Source: DASXIF01 sp036498145
GTDB lineage: Bacteria; Actinomycetota; Actinomycetes; Mycobacteriales; Jatrophihabitantaceae
Assembly (NCBI GenBank): GCA_963708625.1
Contig: CAVPSV010000004.1
Span: forward strand, 558,001 to 622,000
DNA length: 64,000 nt
Direction: 5' to 3'
Part shown: positions 27,414 to 36,902 of the stretch, piece by piece
Position numbering within the stretch: position 1 is the stretch's first letter
Layout: each line of letters opens with the position of its first letter
Program-made: the position numbers and the translations under genes
Notes under the pieces: generated by a model
What the model was told of the DNA's origin: nothing
Database searches by the model: none
What the model saw: only the letters and a program-made list of their open reading frames with translations

Positions 27414-30321
27414 ATGGCGCACCGCCGAGGCGACGCAGATGACACCGCCGTAGATGACACCGCCGTAGCTGACACCGCCGTAGCTGTCACCGCCGTAGCT
27501 GTCACCGACGCGCCCGAAACCACCGGCACTCCCGGTACCGCAGCCACGCTCGGCGACGGGGACGACGCCGACCTGCGCGCGGACGTGCGGCGGGTGGCCG
27601 CCCTGCTCGGCGAATCACTGGTGCGCCAGCGCGGCAAGGATGCGCTCGAGCTGGTGGAGAACGTCCGCACCCTGACCAAGCAGAGCAAGGAGCAGGCCGG
27701 CCAATCCAGCGGAGCGGCCGCCCGCGACGAGGTTCGGGCGCTGCTCGCGGAACTGCCGCTGGACACCGCCGCGGTGCTGGTACGTGCCTTCGCCGATTAC
27801 TTCCACTTGGCAAACGTCGCTGAGCAGGTGCACCGGGTGCGCGCGCTGCGGGGCCGGCGCCGGCGCCGGCTGGCTGGCGCGCGCAGTGGCCAACGTGGCC
27901 GAGGACAAGGGCGGGGACGCGCTCGGCGACGCCCTGCACGCGCTGGCGGTGCGGCCGGTGTTCACCGCGCATCCCACCGAGGCGAGCCGCCGGTCCGTGC
28001 TGACGAAACTGCGCCGGGTCGCGGACATCCTCGCCACGCCCACCGATCCGCAGAGCACCGCGCGCACCCGGCAGGACCGGGAACTCGCCGAGATCGTCGA
28101 CCTCATCTGGCAGACCGACGAGCTGCGCCAAATCAAGCCGACGCCCCAGGACGAGGCGCGCAACGTGCTGTACTACCTGGCCGACCTGGTCGACGAGACC
28201 GTCCCGGACACGATGACGGAGCTGGCCAGCCTGGCCGGCGAGTACGGCGCCACCCTGTCGCCGGCGACGGCGCCGCTCACGTTCGGCAGCTGGATCGGCG
28301 GCGACCGTGACGGCAATCCCAACGTCACCGCGGCGGTGACCCGCGACGTGCTGCGGATGCAGCACCACGTCGCCGCGCGCTCGATCACCCGAGCGCTCGA
28401 CCTGCTCATCGCCGAGCTGTCATCGGCCACGACGGTCGTGCCTGCCTCCGCCGAACTCGCCGCCTCGATCGAAGCCGACCTCGCGGTGCTGGACATCGAC
28501 CCGCGGTTGATCACGCTCAATGCGACCGAGCCGTACCGGCTCAAGCTCACCTGCATCAATGCCAAGATCGCCAACACGCGTCGTCGCGTCGATGACAGCC
28601 TGCCGCACGTGCCCGGTATCGACTATCTCGGCAAGCAACAGTTGCTCGCCGAGCTGGCCCTGCTGGGGCAATCACTGCGGGCGAACAACGGCGAGCTGAT
28701 CGCTGACGGGATGCTGGCCCGAGTGGAGCGGACCGTCGCGGTGTTCGGGCTGCACCTGGCCACCATGGACGTCCGCGAGCATGCCGACGCACACCATCAC
28801 GCGCTCGCGCAGCTGATGGATCGCCTGGTCGAACAGACCTGGCTGTACGCAGACGTGCCACGCGAATACCGAACCCGGATGCTGTCCGCCGAGCTGACAT
28901 CGCGCCGGCCGCTGGCGCGCACTCCGCCACCACTGGACGACGCCGGTGCGAAGACGTTCGCGGTGTTCGAGGTCATCGGTGAGGCGCTGGACACCTACGG
29001 TGCGGAGGTGATCGAGAGCTACATCGTGTCGATGACGCGCGGCGCCGACGACGTGTTCGCGGCCGTGATCCTGGCGCGCGAGGCGGGCCTGGTGGACGTG
29101 CACGGCGCCGGCGTGGGCACGGTCGGCGAGCCGTTCGCGCGTATCGGCTTCGTGCCGTTGCTGGAGACCGTGGACGAGCTGCGGCGCAGCGCGGAGGTAC
29201 TGGACGCGCTGCTGTCCGATGCCACCTACCGGCGCATCGTGCAGCTGCGCGGCGATGTGCAGGAAGTGATGCTCGGGTATTCGGACTCGAACAAGGAAGC
29301 CGGCATCACCACCTCGCAGTGGGAGATCCACCGGGCGCAACGCTCGCTGCGTGATGTGGCGGCGCAGCATCAGGTGCGGTTACGGCTGTTCCACGGCCGG
29401 GGCGGGACCGTCGGGCGTGGCGGCGGACCCACCTACGACTCGATTCTGGCGCAGCCGTGGGGTGTGCTCGCCGGCGAGATCAAGGTGACCGAACAGGGCG
29501 AGGTGATCAGCGACAAGTACGCGTTGCCGCCGCTGGCTCGCGAGAACATCGAACTCACCCTGGCCGCGGTGCTCGAGGCCTCCGCCCTGCACACCGCGCC
29601 GCGCCAGCCGGCGGACCAGCTGACCCGCTGGGACGACTGCATGGACCAGGTGAGCGGGGCGGCGTTCGCTGCGTACCGGCGCCTGGTGGAGGACGAGGAT
29701 CTGCCGGCCTACTTCCTCGCGTCGACGCCGGTCGAGCAGCTCGGTGCGTTGAACATCGGCTCGCGTCCGTCGCGTCGGCCGTCCTCGGGCGGCGGCATCG
29801 AGGGGTTGCGCGCGATCCCGTGGGTGTTCGGGTGGACCCAGTCCCGGCAGATCGTGCCGGGGTGGTTCGGTGTCGGTTCGGGCCTGCAGGCGGCTCGTGC
29901 GGCCGGGCTCGGCGACGTGCTCGCCGAGATGCACGAGCAGTGGCATTTCTTCCGGACGTTCCTGTCGAACGTGGAGATGACGCTGGCGAAGACGGACCTG
30001 GAGATCGCGGCGCATTACGTCTCCACGTTGGTGCCGCCGCCGCTGCGCCGCGTGTTCGACGAGATCCGGCGCGAGCATGACCTGACCGTGGCCGAGCTGC
30101 TGCGCATCACCGGCGAGACCACGCTGCTGGACGACTCTCCGACGCTGCAGCGCACGTTCGGCGTCCGGGACGCGTATCTGGACCCGATCTCCTACCTGCA
30201 GGTGGAGCTGCTGCGCCGGGTCCGGTCCTCGGCCGAGGGTGACGAGGTGGCGCCGGAGTTGCGCCGCGCACTGCTGCTGACCATCAACGGGGTGGCTGCG
30301 GGGCTGCGGAACACCGGCTAG
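27414..30321 (+). CDS. ppc: Phosphoenolpyruvate carboxylase, frameshifted near N-terminus
   Basis: Makes oxaloacetate from PEP and bicarbonate to refill the TCA cycle. The first frame has an odd repeat-rich leader, then DLRADVRRVAALLGESL and FADYFHLANVAEQVHRVRAL. The frame breaks within the GGCGCC repeats at 27850-27872 and resumes as GWLARAVANVAED with RPVFTAHPTEASRRSVL (catalytic His), SWIGGDRDGNPNVT, MLGYSDSNKEAGI, LFHGRGGTVGRGGGP and RAIPWVFGWTQSR, ending in the conserved C-terminal NTG. A one-base correction gives about 968 residues. The repeated GC tract suggests slippage or base-calling error. Confidence 0.92.
27441..27510 (+). repeat. 15-bp tandem repeat in the ppc leader
   Basis: Four full units and one partial unit of GACACCGCCGTAGCT and close variants. 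In frame they encode D/V-T-A-V-D/A five-residue repeats, so changes in copy number would not shift the reading frame. It lies outside the conserved enzyme. Confidence 0.85.
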
Positions 30322-30397
30322 CCCGGCACAGGCGACGCCTGAGGGTGATGTCCGAAAACCGCCAGCCGTTGTCCGTGGTACGGGGCAGACTGGCGTT

Positions 30398-31870
30398 GTG
30401 CTCATCCCGGACTTCGACACCTGCTACCGCGCACTGCGCGGGCGCGACGCGCGGTTCGACGGCTGGTTCTTCACCGCGGTGCGCACCACCGGCATCTACT
30501 GCCGGCCGTCCTGCCCCGCGATCACGCCGTTGCGGCGCAACGTGGAGTTCCACCCGAGTGCAGCGGCCGCCCAGCGGGCCGGGTTCCGGGCTTGCAAGCG
30601 GTGCCGTCCCGACGCCTCGCCCGGCTCGCCGCAATGGGACGTCCGCGGCGACCTGGCCGGCCGCGCACTGCGCCTGATCGCCGACGGCGTCGTGGACCGG
30701 GACGGCGTGCCCGGCCTGGCGCGCCGGCTCGGCTACTCCGAGCGTCAGGTGAACCGCACGCTGGTCGCCGAGGTCGGCGCCGGACCGGTGGCGTTGGCGC
30801 GGGCCCAACGGGCGCAGACGGCCCGGATCCTGCTCGAGACCACCGACCTGCCCGCCGCGGACGTGGCCTTCGCTGCCGGGTTCGCCAGCGTGCGGCAGTT
30901 CAACGACACCGTGCAGGCCGTCTTCGCCACCACGCCGACGGGGCTGCGCGCGCGGCGCCGGCGCGGCGCCCCGGGCGAGCCCGGCACCATCGTGCTGAGC
31001 CTGCCGTATCGGGCGCCGATGAGCGTGGACGTGACGCTCGACTTCCTTGCCATGCGGGCAATCGCGGGCGTCGAGTCGACCGAGGACGGTGCCTATCGGC
31101 GCGTGCTGCGGGCACCTGGCGGCCCGGCCGCCGTCACACTTTCGGCGGCGCCGAACGCGGTGTCCTGCCGGGTACGGCTGCACGATCATCGCGATCTCGT
31201 GGCGGTGGTCGCCCGCACCCGTCGATTGCTCGACCTGGACGCCGATCCGGAGGCGGTCGACGCCGCGCTCGGCGCAGATCTGCAGCTCGCGCCGCTGATC
31301 GGCAAGCACGCCGGCCTGCGCTCACCCGGTGCCGCAGACGGGTTCGAGATGGCGGTGCGCGCGGTGGTGGGCCAGCAGATCTCGCTGGCCGGCGCGCGCA
31401 CGGTCCTCGGGCGTCTGGCCCGCGAGCACGGTGAGGTGGCATTCGACGGCCAGCCGGACGTGCTGTTCCCGGACGCGAGCACCGTCGCAGGTCTCGATCC
31501 GGGCGAACTGCCGATGCCGCGCGCCCGCGGCCGCACCCTGGTCGCGCTGGCGAAAGCTGTCGCCGACGACGAGGTACGGCTCGACCCCGGCGCCGACCGC
31601 GAACAGACCCGCGCCGCTCTGCTGCGACTGCCCGGCATCGGTCCGTGGACCGCGGACTACCTGCGCATGCGCGCGCTCGGTGATCCGGACGTCGCCCTCG
31701 TCACCGACCTGGGCGTGCGCTCGGCCGCCACGGCGCTGGGCATCGACCTGAACGGCGGGCGGCCGGACCTGGCGCCGTGGCGCTCCTACCTCACGCACCA
31801 CCTGTGGGCGGCGTTGCCGTCGCACCCGAAGCCAGCGAAGAGATCCAGCACCGAAGGAGCACGGACATGA
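30398..31870 (+). CDS. alkA: Ada-AlkA fusion: methyl-phosphotriester sensor and 3-methyladenine glycosylase
   Basis: A 490-residue protein joining three parts. Residues 1-75 are the Ada zinc domain with GIYCRPSCPA and CKRCRPD; all four Cys are present, and the first is expected to accept methyl groups. Residues 85-185 are an AraC-type HTH (GLARRLGYSERQVNRTL, VAFAAGFASVRQFNDTV). The rest is AlkA: an N-terminal beta domain, AVVGQQISLAGART, then the helix-hairpin-helix LRLPGIGPWTADYLRMRAL with the catalytic Asp in VTDLGVRSA. The start is GTG. The stop overlaps the ATG of ogt by 4 nt, forming an alkylation-response operon. Confidence 0.93.
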   Translation: MLIPDFDTCYRALRGRDARFDGWFFTAVRTTGIYCRPSCPAITPLRRNVEFHPSAAAAQRAGFRACKRCRPDASPGSPQWDVRGDLAGRALRLIADGVVDRDGVPGLARRLGYSERQVNRTLVAEVGAGPVALARAQRAQTARILLETTDLPAADVAFAAGFASVRQFNDTVQAVFATTPTGLRARRRRGAPGEPGTIVLSLPYRAPMSVDVTLDFLAMRAIAGVESTEDGAYRRVLRAPGGPAAVTLSAAPNAVSCRVRLHDHRDLVAVVARTRRLLDLDADPEAVDAALGADLQLAPLIGKHAGLRSPGAADGFEMAVRAVVGQQISLAGARTVLGRLAREHGEVAFDGQPDVLFPDASTVAGLDPGELPMPRARGRTLVALAKAVADDEVRLDPGADREQTRAALLRLPGIGPWTADYLRMRALGDPDVALVTDLGVRSAATALGIDLNGGRPDLAPWRSYLTHHLWAALPSHPKPAKRSSTEGART

Positions 31871-32367
31871 AATACACCTACATCGATTCACCGATCGGCG
31901 CACTGCTTGCGGTGGGCGACGAGGACGGGCTGGCCGCGCTGTACCTGCCGAACGCGAAGAAGCCCGCGACGGTGCACCCGGACTGGGTGCGCGACGACAC
32001 CGCGTTCGCCGAAGTACGGACGCAGCTGAGCGAGTACTTCGCCGGCACGCGCACCGAGTTCGACGTGCCACTCAACGCCGCCGGCAGCGCGTTCCAGAAG
32101 CGGGTGTGGGCCGCGCTGATGGCGATTCCGTACGGCGAGACGACGAGCTACGGCAAGATCGCCGCGGGGATCGGCGCGCCGGATGCGGCTCGCGCGGTGG
32201 GCCTGGCGAACGGGCAGAACCCGATCCCGCTCATCGTGCCGTGCCATCGCGTCATCGGTGCCGACGGCTCACTGACCGGCTACGGCGGTGGTTTGGACGC
32301 CAAGCGCTGGCTGCTGGCACACGAGGCGCAGCACTGCGGTGCGACGCTGCCCCTGCACATGCGCTGA
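31867..32367 (+). CDS. ogt: Methylated-DNA-protein cysteine methyltransferase
   Basis: A 166-residue suicide enzyme that removes alkyl groups from O6-guanine. The active Cys is in IPLIVPCHRVIGADGSLTGY, and the DNA-binding segment is SAFQKRVWAALMAIPYGETT. The Arg finger is in APDAARAVGLANGQNP. The start ATG is preceded by GAAGGAG and overlaps the alkA stop, so the two repair genes are translated together. Confidence 0.95.
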   Translation: MKYTYIDSPIGALLAVGDEDGLAALYLPNAKKPATVHPDWVRDDTAFAEVRTQLSEYFAGTRTEFDVPLNAAGSAFQKRVWAALMAIPYGETTSYGKIAAGIGAPDAARAVGLANGQNPIPLIVPCHRVIGADGSLTGYGGGLDAKRWLLAHEAQHCGATLPLHMR

Positions 32368-32439
32368 TCGCCGACCGAGTGGCGTGAAGCGCGGGCGGGT
32401 AGGGCGCGGGCGGTCTGAGTGCAGGCGGGTCGAGTGCGC

Positions 32440-33021
32440 TCAGTCGTTGTATTCGTTCTGCGCCGCCTCGAGTCCGTCGGCGAGCACCGCCTCCACCGCG
32501 TCGGCGGCGCGCTCCAGCTGCACCCCCAGCTCGCGTCGCTCGACCGAACCGAACTCGCGCAGTACGAAGTCGGCCGGATCCTGCCGGCCCGGCGGACGCC
32601 CGATGCCGAACCGCACGCGCACATATTCCTTGCTGCCCAGCGCCGCGGTGAGTGACCGCAGGCCGTTGTGCCCACCGTCGCCGCCGCCGCGCTTGAGCCG
32701 CAGCGAGCCGAAGGGCAGGTCGAGATCGTCGTGCACGACCACGATCCGCTCCACCGGGATCTTGTAGAAGCGGGACACGGCGACCACGGCGCCACCGGAC
32801 TCGTTCATGAACGACCTCGGCTTGGCGAGCACGGCCGGGACACCGGCCGGCCGAGCTTCCAGCACGTCCGCGCGTCGCTGGACGGCGCCGGGAGCGCCGA
32901 ACGACCCGCCGGCCCGCGCCGCCAGCACGTCGAGGACGAGAAAGCCCGCGTTGTGCCGGGTGCGTTCGTAGCGCGGACCTGGATTGCCCAGGCCCACCAC
33001 AAGGTCTCGGTCCTCGGCCAC
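32440..33021 (-). CDS. pth: Peptidyl-tRNA hydrolase
   Basis: A 193-residue enzyme releasing tRNA from stalled peptidyl-tRNA. VVGLGNPGPRYERTRHNAGFL holds the catalytic His and substrate Asn, LAKPRSFMNESGGAV the next motif, and VHDDLDLPFGSLRLKRGGG the catalytic Asp region, with GDGGHNGLRSLTAAL. It follows rplY by 43 bp on the same strand, the common actinobacterial pair. The usual partner prs is not upstream here; it lies 29 kb away. Confidence 0.96.
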   Translation of the reverse strand: MAEDRDLVVGLGNPGPRYERTRHNAGFLVLDVLAARAGGSFGAPGAVQRRADVLEARPAGVPAVLAKPRSFMNESGGAVVAVSRFYKIPVERIVVVHDDLDLPFGSLRLKRGGGDGGHNGLRSLTAALGSKEYVRVRFGIGRPPGRQDPADFVLREFGSVERRELGVQLERAADAVEAVLADGLEAAQNEYND

Positions 33022-33064
33022 GGTGGGATGCCGCCGGCCGAACAGGCGCAGCGCTGCCAGCGGG

Positions 33065-33757
33065 CTACTCGGCGCCGGACTGGCCGGACTGACCGCCCGA
33101 AGACTGGCCGCCGGAGGAATCGGAACCGCCCCCGTCGCCGTCGCCCTGCGGCTTGTCCTCGACCACGCCCAGCTCCTCGGCGGCAGCGGCGGTCTCGGCC
33201 TCCATCGCCTCCGCGCTGGGTGCTTCCTGGACGATCAGGATGGAGTGCGACGGATCGGTGATCAGCGTCGAGCCGGTCGGCAGGGACAGGTCGCCGGCCG
33301 CGATGTGCGAACCGATCTCCATTCCCTCGACGTTCACCTCGATCGAGTTGGGCAGGTTCGTCGCCTCCGCCTCGATGCTGACCGTCGTCGACTCCTGCGA
33401 CAGCAGCGCACCGGAGGCGACCTCGCCGACGATGTGCACCGGAACGTCGATCGTCACCTTCTCGCCGCGGCGGACCGCGAGCAGATCCACGTGCTCGTAG
33501 ATGCCCTTGATCGCGTGACGCTGGATGGCCTTGGGAATGGCGAGCTGCTCGGAGCCCTCCAGCTCGAGCGTCAGCAGCACGTTCGCGCCACTGTGCCGGA
33601 TGGCGTTGGCGAACTCTCGCGCGGGCAGCGAGACATGCCGCGGGTCGGCACCATGCCCGTAGATCACGGCTGGGATCTTCCCGGCGCGGCGGGTTCGCCG
33701 CGCACCACCCTTACCGAACTCGGTGCGCGGTTCGGCGTTCAGGCGTACCTCGGCCAC
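33065..33757 (-). CDS. rplY: Ribosomal protein L25, long Ctc form
   Basis: A 230-residue 5S-rRNA-binding protein. The first 95 residues are the L25 domain (RTEFGKGGARRTRRAGKIPA, VIYGHGADPRHVSL), then the TL5-type beta domain (NLPNSIEVNVEGMEIGSHI, SLPTGSTLITDPSHSILIV) and a Gly/Ser/Gln-rich tail with four SGGQS-like units. The GTG at 33757 is chosen because AAGGAGC lies 7 nt upstream; longer frames start in noncoding DNA. In related genomes prs precedes this gene; here an LLM oxidoreductase gene faces away from it. Confidence 0.94.
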   Translation of the reverse strand: MAEVRLNAEPRTEFGKGGARRTRRAGKIPAVIYGHGADPRHVSLPAREFANAIRHSGANVLLTLELEGSEQLAIPKAIQRHAIKGIYEHVDLLAVRRGEKVTIDVPVHIVGEVASGALLSQESTTVSIEAEATNLPNSIEVNVEGMEIGSHIAAGDLSLPTGSTLITDPSHSILIVQEAPSAEAMEAETAAAAEELGVVEDKPQGDGDGGGSDSSGGQSSGGQSGQSGAE

Positions 33758-33979
33758 GGGAGTGCTCCTTCGAAAGCTGTGCTGGCGTTCTCTGATCGGC
33801 GCTGCGGTGTCGGAAGGGACGCGCGCGACGCGCGCCGTGAAAAACACGACACCGCGTCGATCACGGATCGGCTCGCGCCACGATCCCTCGCCGGGGCAAC
33901 CACATCAGGATACCGGCTCGCCGGGCAGCTGGAGAACCGGGCGGTTTCGGCAGCCGCGCTTCGCGGGTATCGGCACAAC

Positions 33980-34945
33980 ATGGTGGCGCTTGGATACACG
34001 CTGATGTGCGAGCAGTCCGATCCCAAGTCGCTGGTCCGGAACGCCGGAGCCGCAGAAGCCGCGGGGTTCGACTTCGAGGTGATCAGCGATCATTACTTTC
34101 CCTGGTTGGACAGCCAAGGGCACTCCCCGAACGCCTGGCCGGTGCTCGGCGCGGTGGCCGCCGCCACCGACCGGGTACAGCTGATGACCTATGTCACCTG
34201 CCCGATCATGCGGTACCACCCCGTGATCGTGGCGCAGCAGGCGGCGACGGTTAGCCTGCTCAGCGATGGGCGATTCACATTGGGCCTGGGGGCTGGAGAG
34301 AACCTCAACGAGCACGTGATCGGGCTCGGCTGGCCGCCGGTGAACGTGCGTCACGAGATGCTGGCCGAGGCAGTGGATATCGTCCGGTCGCTGTTCACCG
34401 GTGGATACGTGAACTTTTCCGGCAGGCACTTCCGGGTCGACTCCGCCAAGCTCTGGGACGTCCCGGACGAACCCCCACGCGTCGGCGTCGCGGTCTCCGG
34501 CGAGCAGTCATGCCAGTTGGCTGGCAGCAAGGCCGACGTCATGATCGCGGTGGAACCGGACGCCGACCTCGGCCGGATGTTCGACGCGGCCGGCGGCACC
34601 GGCAAACCGCGGGTGGGGCAGGTGCCGATCTGCTACGACGCGGACCGCGATGCCGCGATCAAGCGGGCGCACGACCAGTTCCGCTGGTTCGGCGGTGGGT
34701 GGAAGGTGAACGCCGAGTTGCCCGGTCCGGCCGGATTCGCCGCCGCGAGCCAGTTCGTCACGCCGGACGATGTCGCCGACGCGATTGCCTGCGGGCCGGA
34801 CGTGGACGCACACGTCGCTGCGGTCCGCGAGTTCGTCGAGGCCGGCTTCACGCATGTCGCGCTGGTGCAGATCGGCGGCGACGCGCAACAGCCGTTCCTC
34901 GACTGGGCTCGCGCCGAACTGCTCCCCGCACTGCGCGAACTCTGA
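33980..34945 (+). CDS. F420-dependent LLM-class oxidoreductase
   Basis: A 321-residue TIM-barrel enzyme of the luciferase-like group that uses coenzyme F420. GAAEAAGFDFEVISDHYFPW, TDRVQLMTYVTCPIMRYHP and RFTLGLGAGENLNEHVIG are typical of the G6PDH-related F420 family (TIGR03557-like). The ATG at 33980 is the first that fits the family start. The substrate is unknown. It is followed 70 bp later by ispE, and these two genes look like one side of a rearranged junction. Confidence 0.85.
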   Translation: MVALGYTLMCEQSDPKSLVRNAGAAEAAGFDFEVISDHYFPWLDSQGHSPNAWPVLGAVAAATDRVQLMTYVTCPIMRYHPVIVAQQAATVSLLSDGRFTLGLGAGENLNEHVIGLGWPPVNVRHEMLAEAVDIVRSLFTGGYVNFSGRHFRVDSAKLWDVPDEPPRVGVAVSGEQSCQLAGSKADVMIAVEPDADLGRMFDAAGGTGKPRVGQVPICYDADRDAAIKRAHDQFRWFGGGWKVNAELPGPAGFAAASQFVTPDDVADAIACGPDVDAHVAAVREFVEAGFTHVALVQIGGDAQQPFLDWARAELLPALREL

Positions 34946-35015
34946 CCCGGCGCGGGACCCGGTTGCCGCGCCCGGCCGTGCTGGAAAGACGGGTCGGCTC
35001 AGTAGCATCGGGTCG

Positions 35016-35957
35016 GTGGGTTCAGCCAACACGCTCGGCCGCGGCGCGACGCCCACGGTTCGGGTACGGGTGCCCGCGAAGATCAACCTTTACCTCGGCG
35101 TGGGTCAGCGCCGCGACGATGGTTACCACGACCTGGTCACCGTGTTCCAGGCGGTCGACCTGTGCGACGAGGTCGTCGTCACCGAGGCGAGCGGGCTGCG
35201 GGTCAGGGTGAGCGGCGACGGCGCGGCGGGCGTGCCCACCGGGCCGGACAACCTCGCCTGGCGCGCTGCGGAGCTGCTGGCCCGGCGGATGCAGACCGCG
35301 CCGCACGCGTGCATCGACGTGACGAAGGCGATCCCGGTCGGCGGCGGCATGGCCGGCGGCTCGGCCGACGCGGCGGCGACGCTGGTGGGCTGCGCGGCGC
35401 TGTGGCACACGGGATCCTCCCGTTCGGAGCTGGTCGAGTTGGCCGCCGAGATCGGCAGCGACGTGGCGTTCTGCGTGCTGGGCGGCACCGCGCTGGGCAC
35501 CTCCCGCGGTGAGGTACTCACGCCGGTGCTGTCCGCGGGCGAGTTCCACTGGGTGCTCGCGCTGGCCGACTTCGCCATCTCGACCGCGACGTCCTACGCC
35601 GAGCTGGACCGCCAGCGGGCCTCCGGCGCGACGGCCGCCCCGCCCTCGGTGCCCGACGGCATGCTCGACGCACTGCGCGCCGGGGACGCGGCTGGGCTGG
35701 CGGCCACGCTCGACAACGACCTGGAACCCGTCGCCACCGCGCTGGCACCGCAGCTGCGCCGCACCCTCGCCGCCGGTCGGCAGCTGGGCGCGCTGGCGGG
35801 CATCGTCTCCGGTTCCGGGCCGACGTGCGCCTTCCTGTGTAAGGACGGCGCGGCCGCCATCGCGCTGGCCGCCGCGCTCACCGCCGAGGGCGTGTGCCGC
35901 ACCACCCGAACGGCGACCGGACCCGTCGCGGGGGCCCGAGTGATTCCGCCCGCGTGA
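35016..35957 (+). CDS. ispE: 4-diphosphocytidyl-2-C-methyl-D-erythritol kinase
   Basis: A 313-residue GHMP kinase of the MEP isoprenoid pathway. VRVPAKINLYLGVGQRRDDG is the N-terminal substrate motif, PVGGGMAGGSADAAATLVG the ATP loop, and GIVSGSGPTCAFLC motif 3. The start is GTG. ispE usually follows ksgA in actinobacteria; here ksgA is at the right edge of the window, 28 kb away on the opposite strand. Confidence 0.96.
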   Translation: MGSANTLGRGATPTVRVRVPAKINLYLGVGQRRDDGYHDLVTVFQAVDLCDEVVVTEASGLRVRVSGDGAAGVPTGPDNLAWRAAELLARRMQTAPHACIDVTKAIPVGGGMAGGSADAAATLVGCAALWHTGSSRSELVELAAEIGSDVAFCVLGGTALGTSRGEVLTPVLSAGEFHWVLALADFAISTATSYAELDRQRASGATAAPPSVPDGMLDALRAGDAAGLAATLDNDLEPVATALAPQLRRTLAAGRQLGALAGIVSGSGPTCAFLCKDGAAAIALAAALTAEGVCRTTRTATGPVAGARVIPPA

Positions 35958-35987
35958 GCGCGATTCAGGGGCTGATTAAGGGCAGAT

Positions 35988-36857
35988 TCAGGGCAGCGGC
36001 ACGCCGATCGGGTTCGGGTAGACGAGCGTTCCGGAGGAGATCACCGCGTCCACGATCGGCCGAAGCAGCACCGCGAGGCGCTCGGTCTGTTCGGCGCCGA
36101 GCCCCGCCCACGGTGCCAGCGCCGCGTTGTCGGTGAGTTCCTCCACCTTGGCGTGTGTGGCATGGCCGACCTCGGTGAGCCGTCCACCCTCGTCCACCCA
36201 GCCGACCTCGACCAGCCGGGCCAAGGCCGCGTCCCAGTCCGCGTCGTCGAAGTTGCGGCTCACGCGCAACGTCTCGGCATCGGACTCGCCGGCCGCCAGC
36301 TTCAGCCAGTGCGCGTCCATCGGCCCCAGTCCGCTGGCGATGAGCACCGAGCTGTGCCCGTCCCCGCGATGCTCACGCAGTGTCGTCGTCGCCTGCCACA
36401 GCGCCCCGAACGCGTCCGGCGGCCTGGGTAGACCCTGGTTCGCCCCACCCAGCACCCGTCCGGCGCTGTCGGCACCCGCCGCGGCGGCCCAGGCCAGCTC
36501 GGCCGCCTCCTCGACCGCGGCGGAGATGCCGTCGATGCCGGCGGTGAGCCGGGCGAGCGCAGCCGACGAACCGCTCAGACGCGCATGCAGCGCCTGCTCC
36601 GGGCTGGCGAATTCCCACGCGTCCGGCAGCGCACGCCGCGCGCGGGAAGGGTGGAAGCCGAAGCACGCCGACACTGCGACGTCCGGTCCGACCGCCCCGA
36701 CCGGGGCCATCCGGAAACCGAAGTAGCCCATCCAGAAGCCACGGAAACCGACCTGTGCCGCCGCCGCTCGAGCCTCATCGGTGAAATAGACCACCGCGTG
36801 CACAGGCTCGAACAGCGACCACATCCGGCGCGCGACCGTGGGCGCGATAGTCGTCAC
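35988..36857 (-). CDS. SCO6745-like conserved protein
   Basis: A 289-residue helical protein of an actinobacterial family that NCBI names SCO6745. Recognisable are RRMWSLFEPVHAVVYF, RGFWMGYFGFRMAPVGAVG and, near the end, the winged-helix-like ARLVEVGWVDEGGRLTEVGH. No catalytic residues are known. The start is GTG. It converges on ispE, leaving 30 bp between stops. Confidence 0.8.
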   Translation of the reverse strand: MTTIAPTVARRMWSLFEPVHAVVYFTDEARAAAAQVGFRGFWMGYFGFRMAPVGAVGPDVAVSACFGFHPSRARRALPDAWEFASPEQALHARLSGSSAALARLTAGIDGISAAVEEAAELAWAAAAGADSAGRVLGGANQGLPRPPDAFGALWQATTTLREHRGDGHSSVLIASGLGPMDAHWLKLAAGESDAETLRVSRNFDDADWDAALARLVEVGWVDEGGRLTEVGHATHAKVEELTDNAALAPWAGLGAEQTERLAVLLRPIVDAVISSGTLVYPNPIGVPLP

Positions 36858-36902
36858 GACATCAACGTATCGATCGCATGGCCGGTAGTCCCGGCCGGCC
36901 GA

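Noticed and set aside
32984..33979. Upstream extension of the LLM oxidoreductase frame
   Set aside because: It runs antisense through rplY and lacks family similarity; the ATG at 33980 fits the family start.
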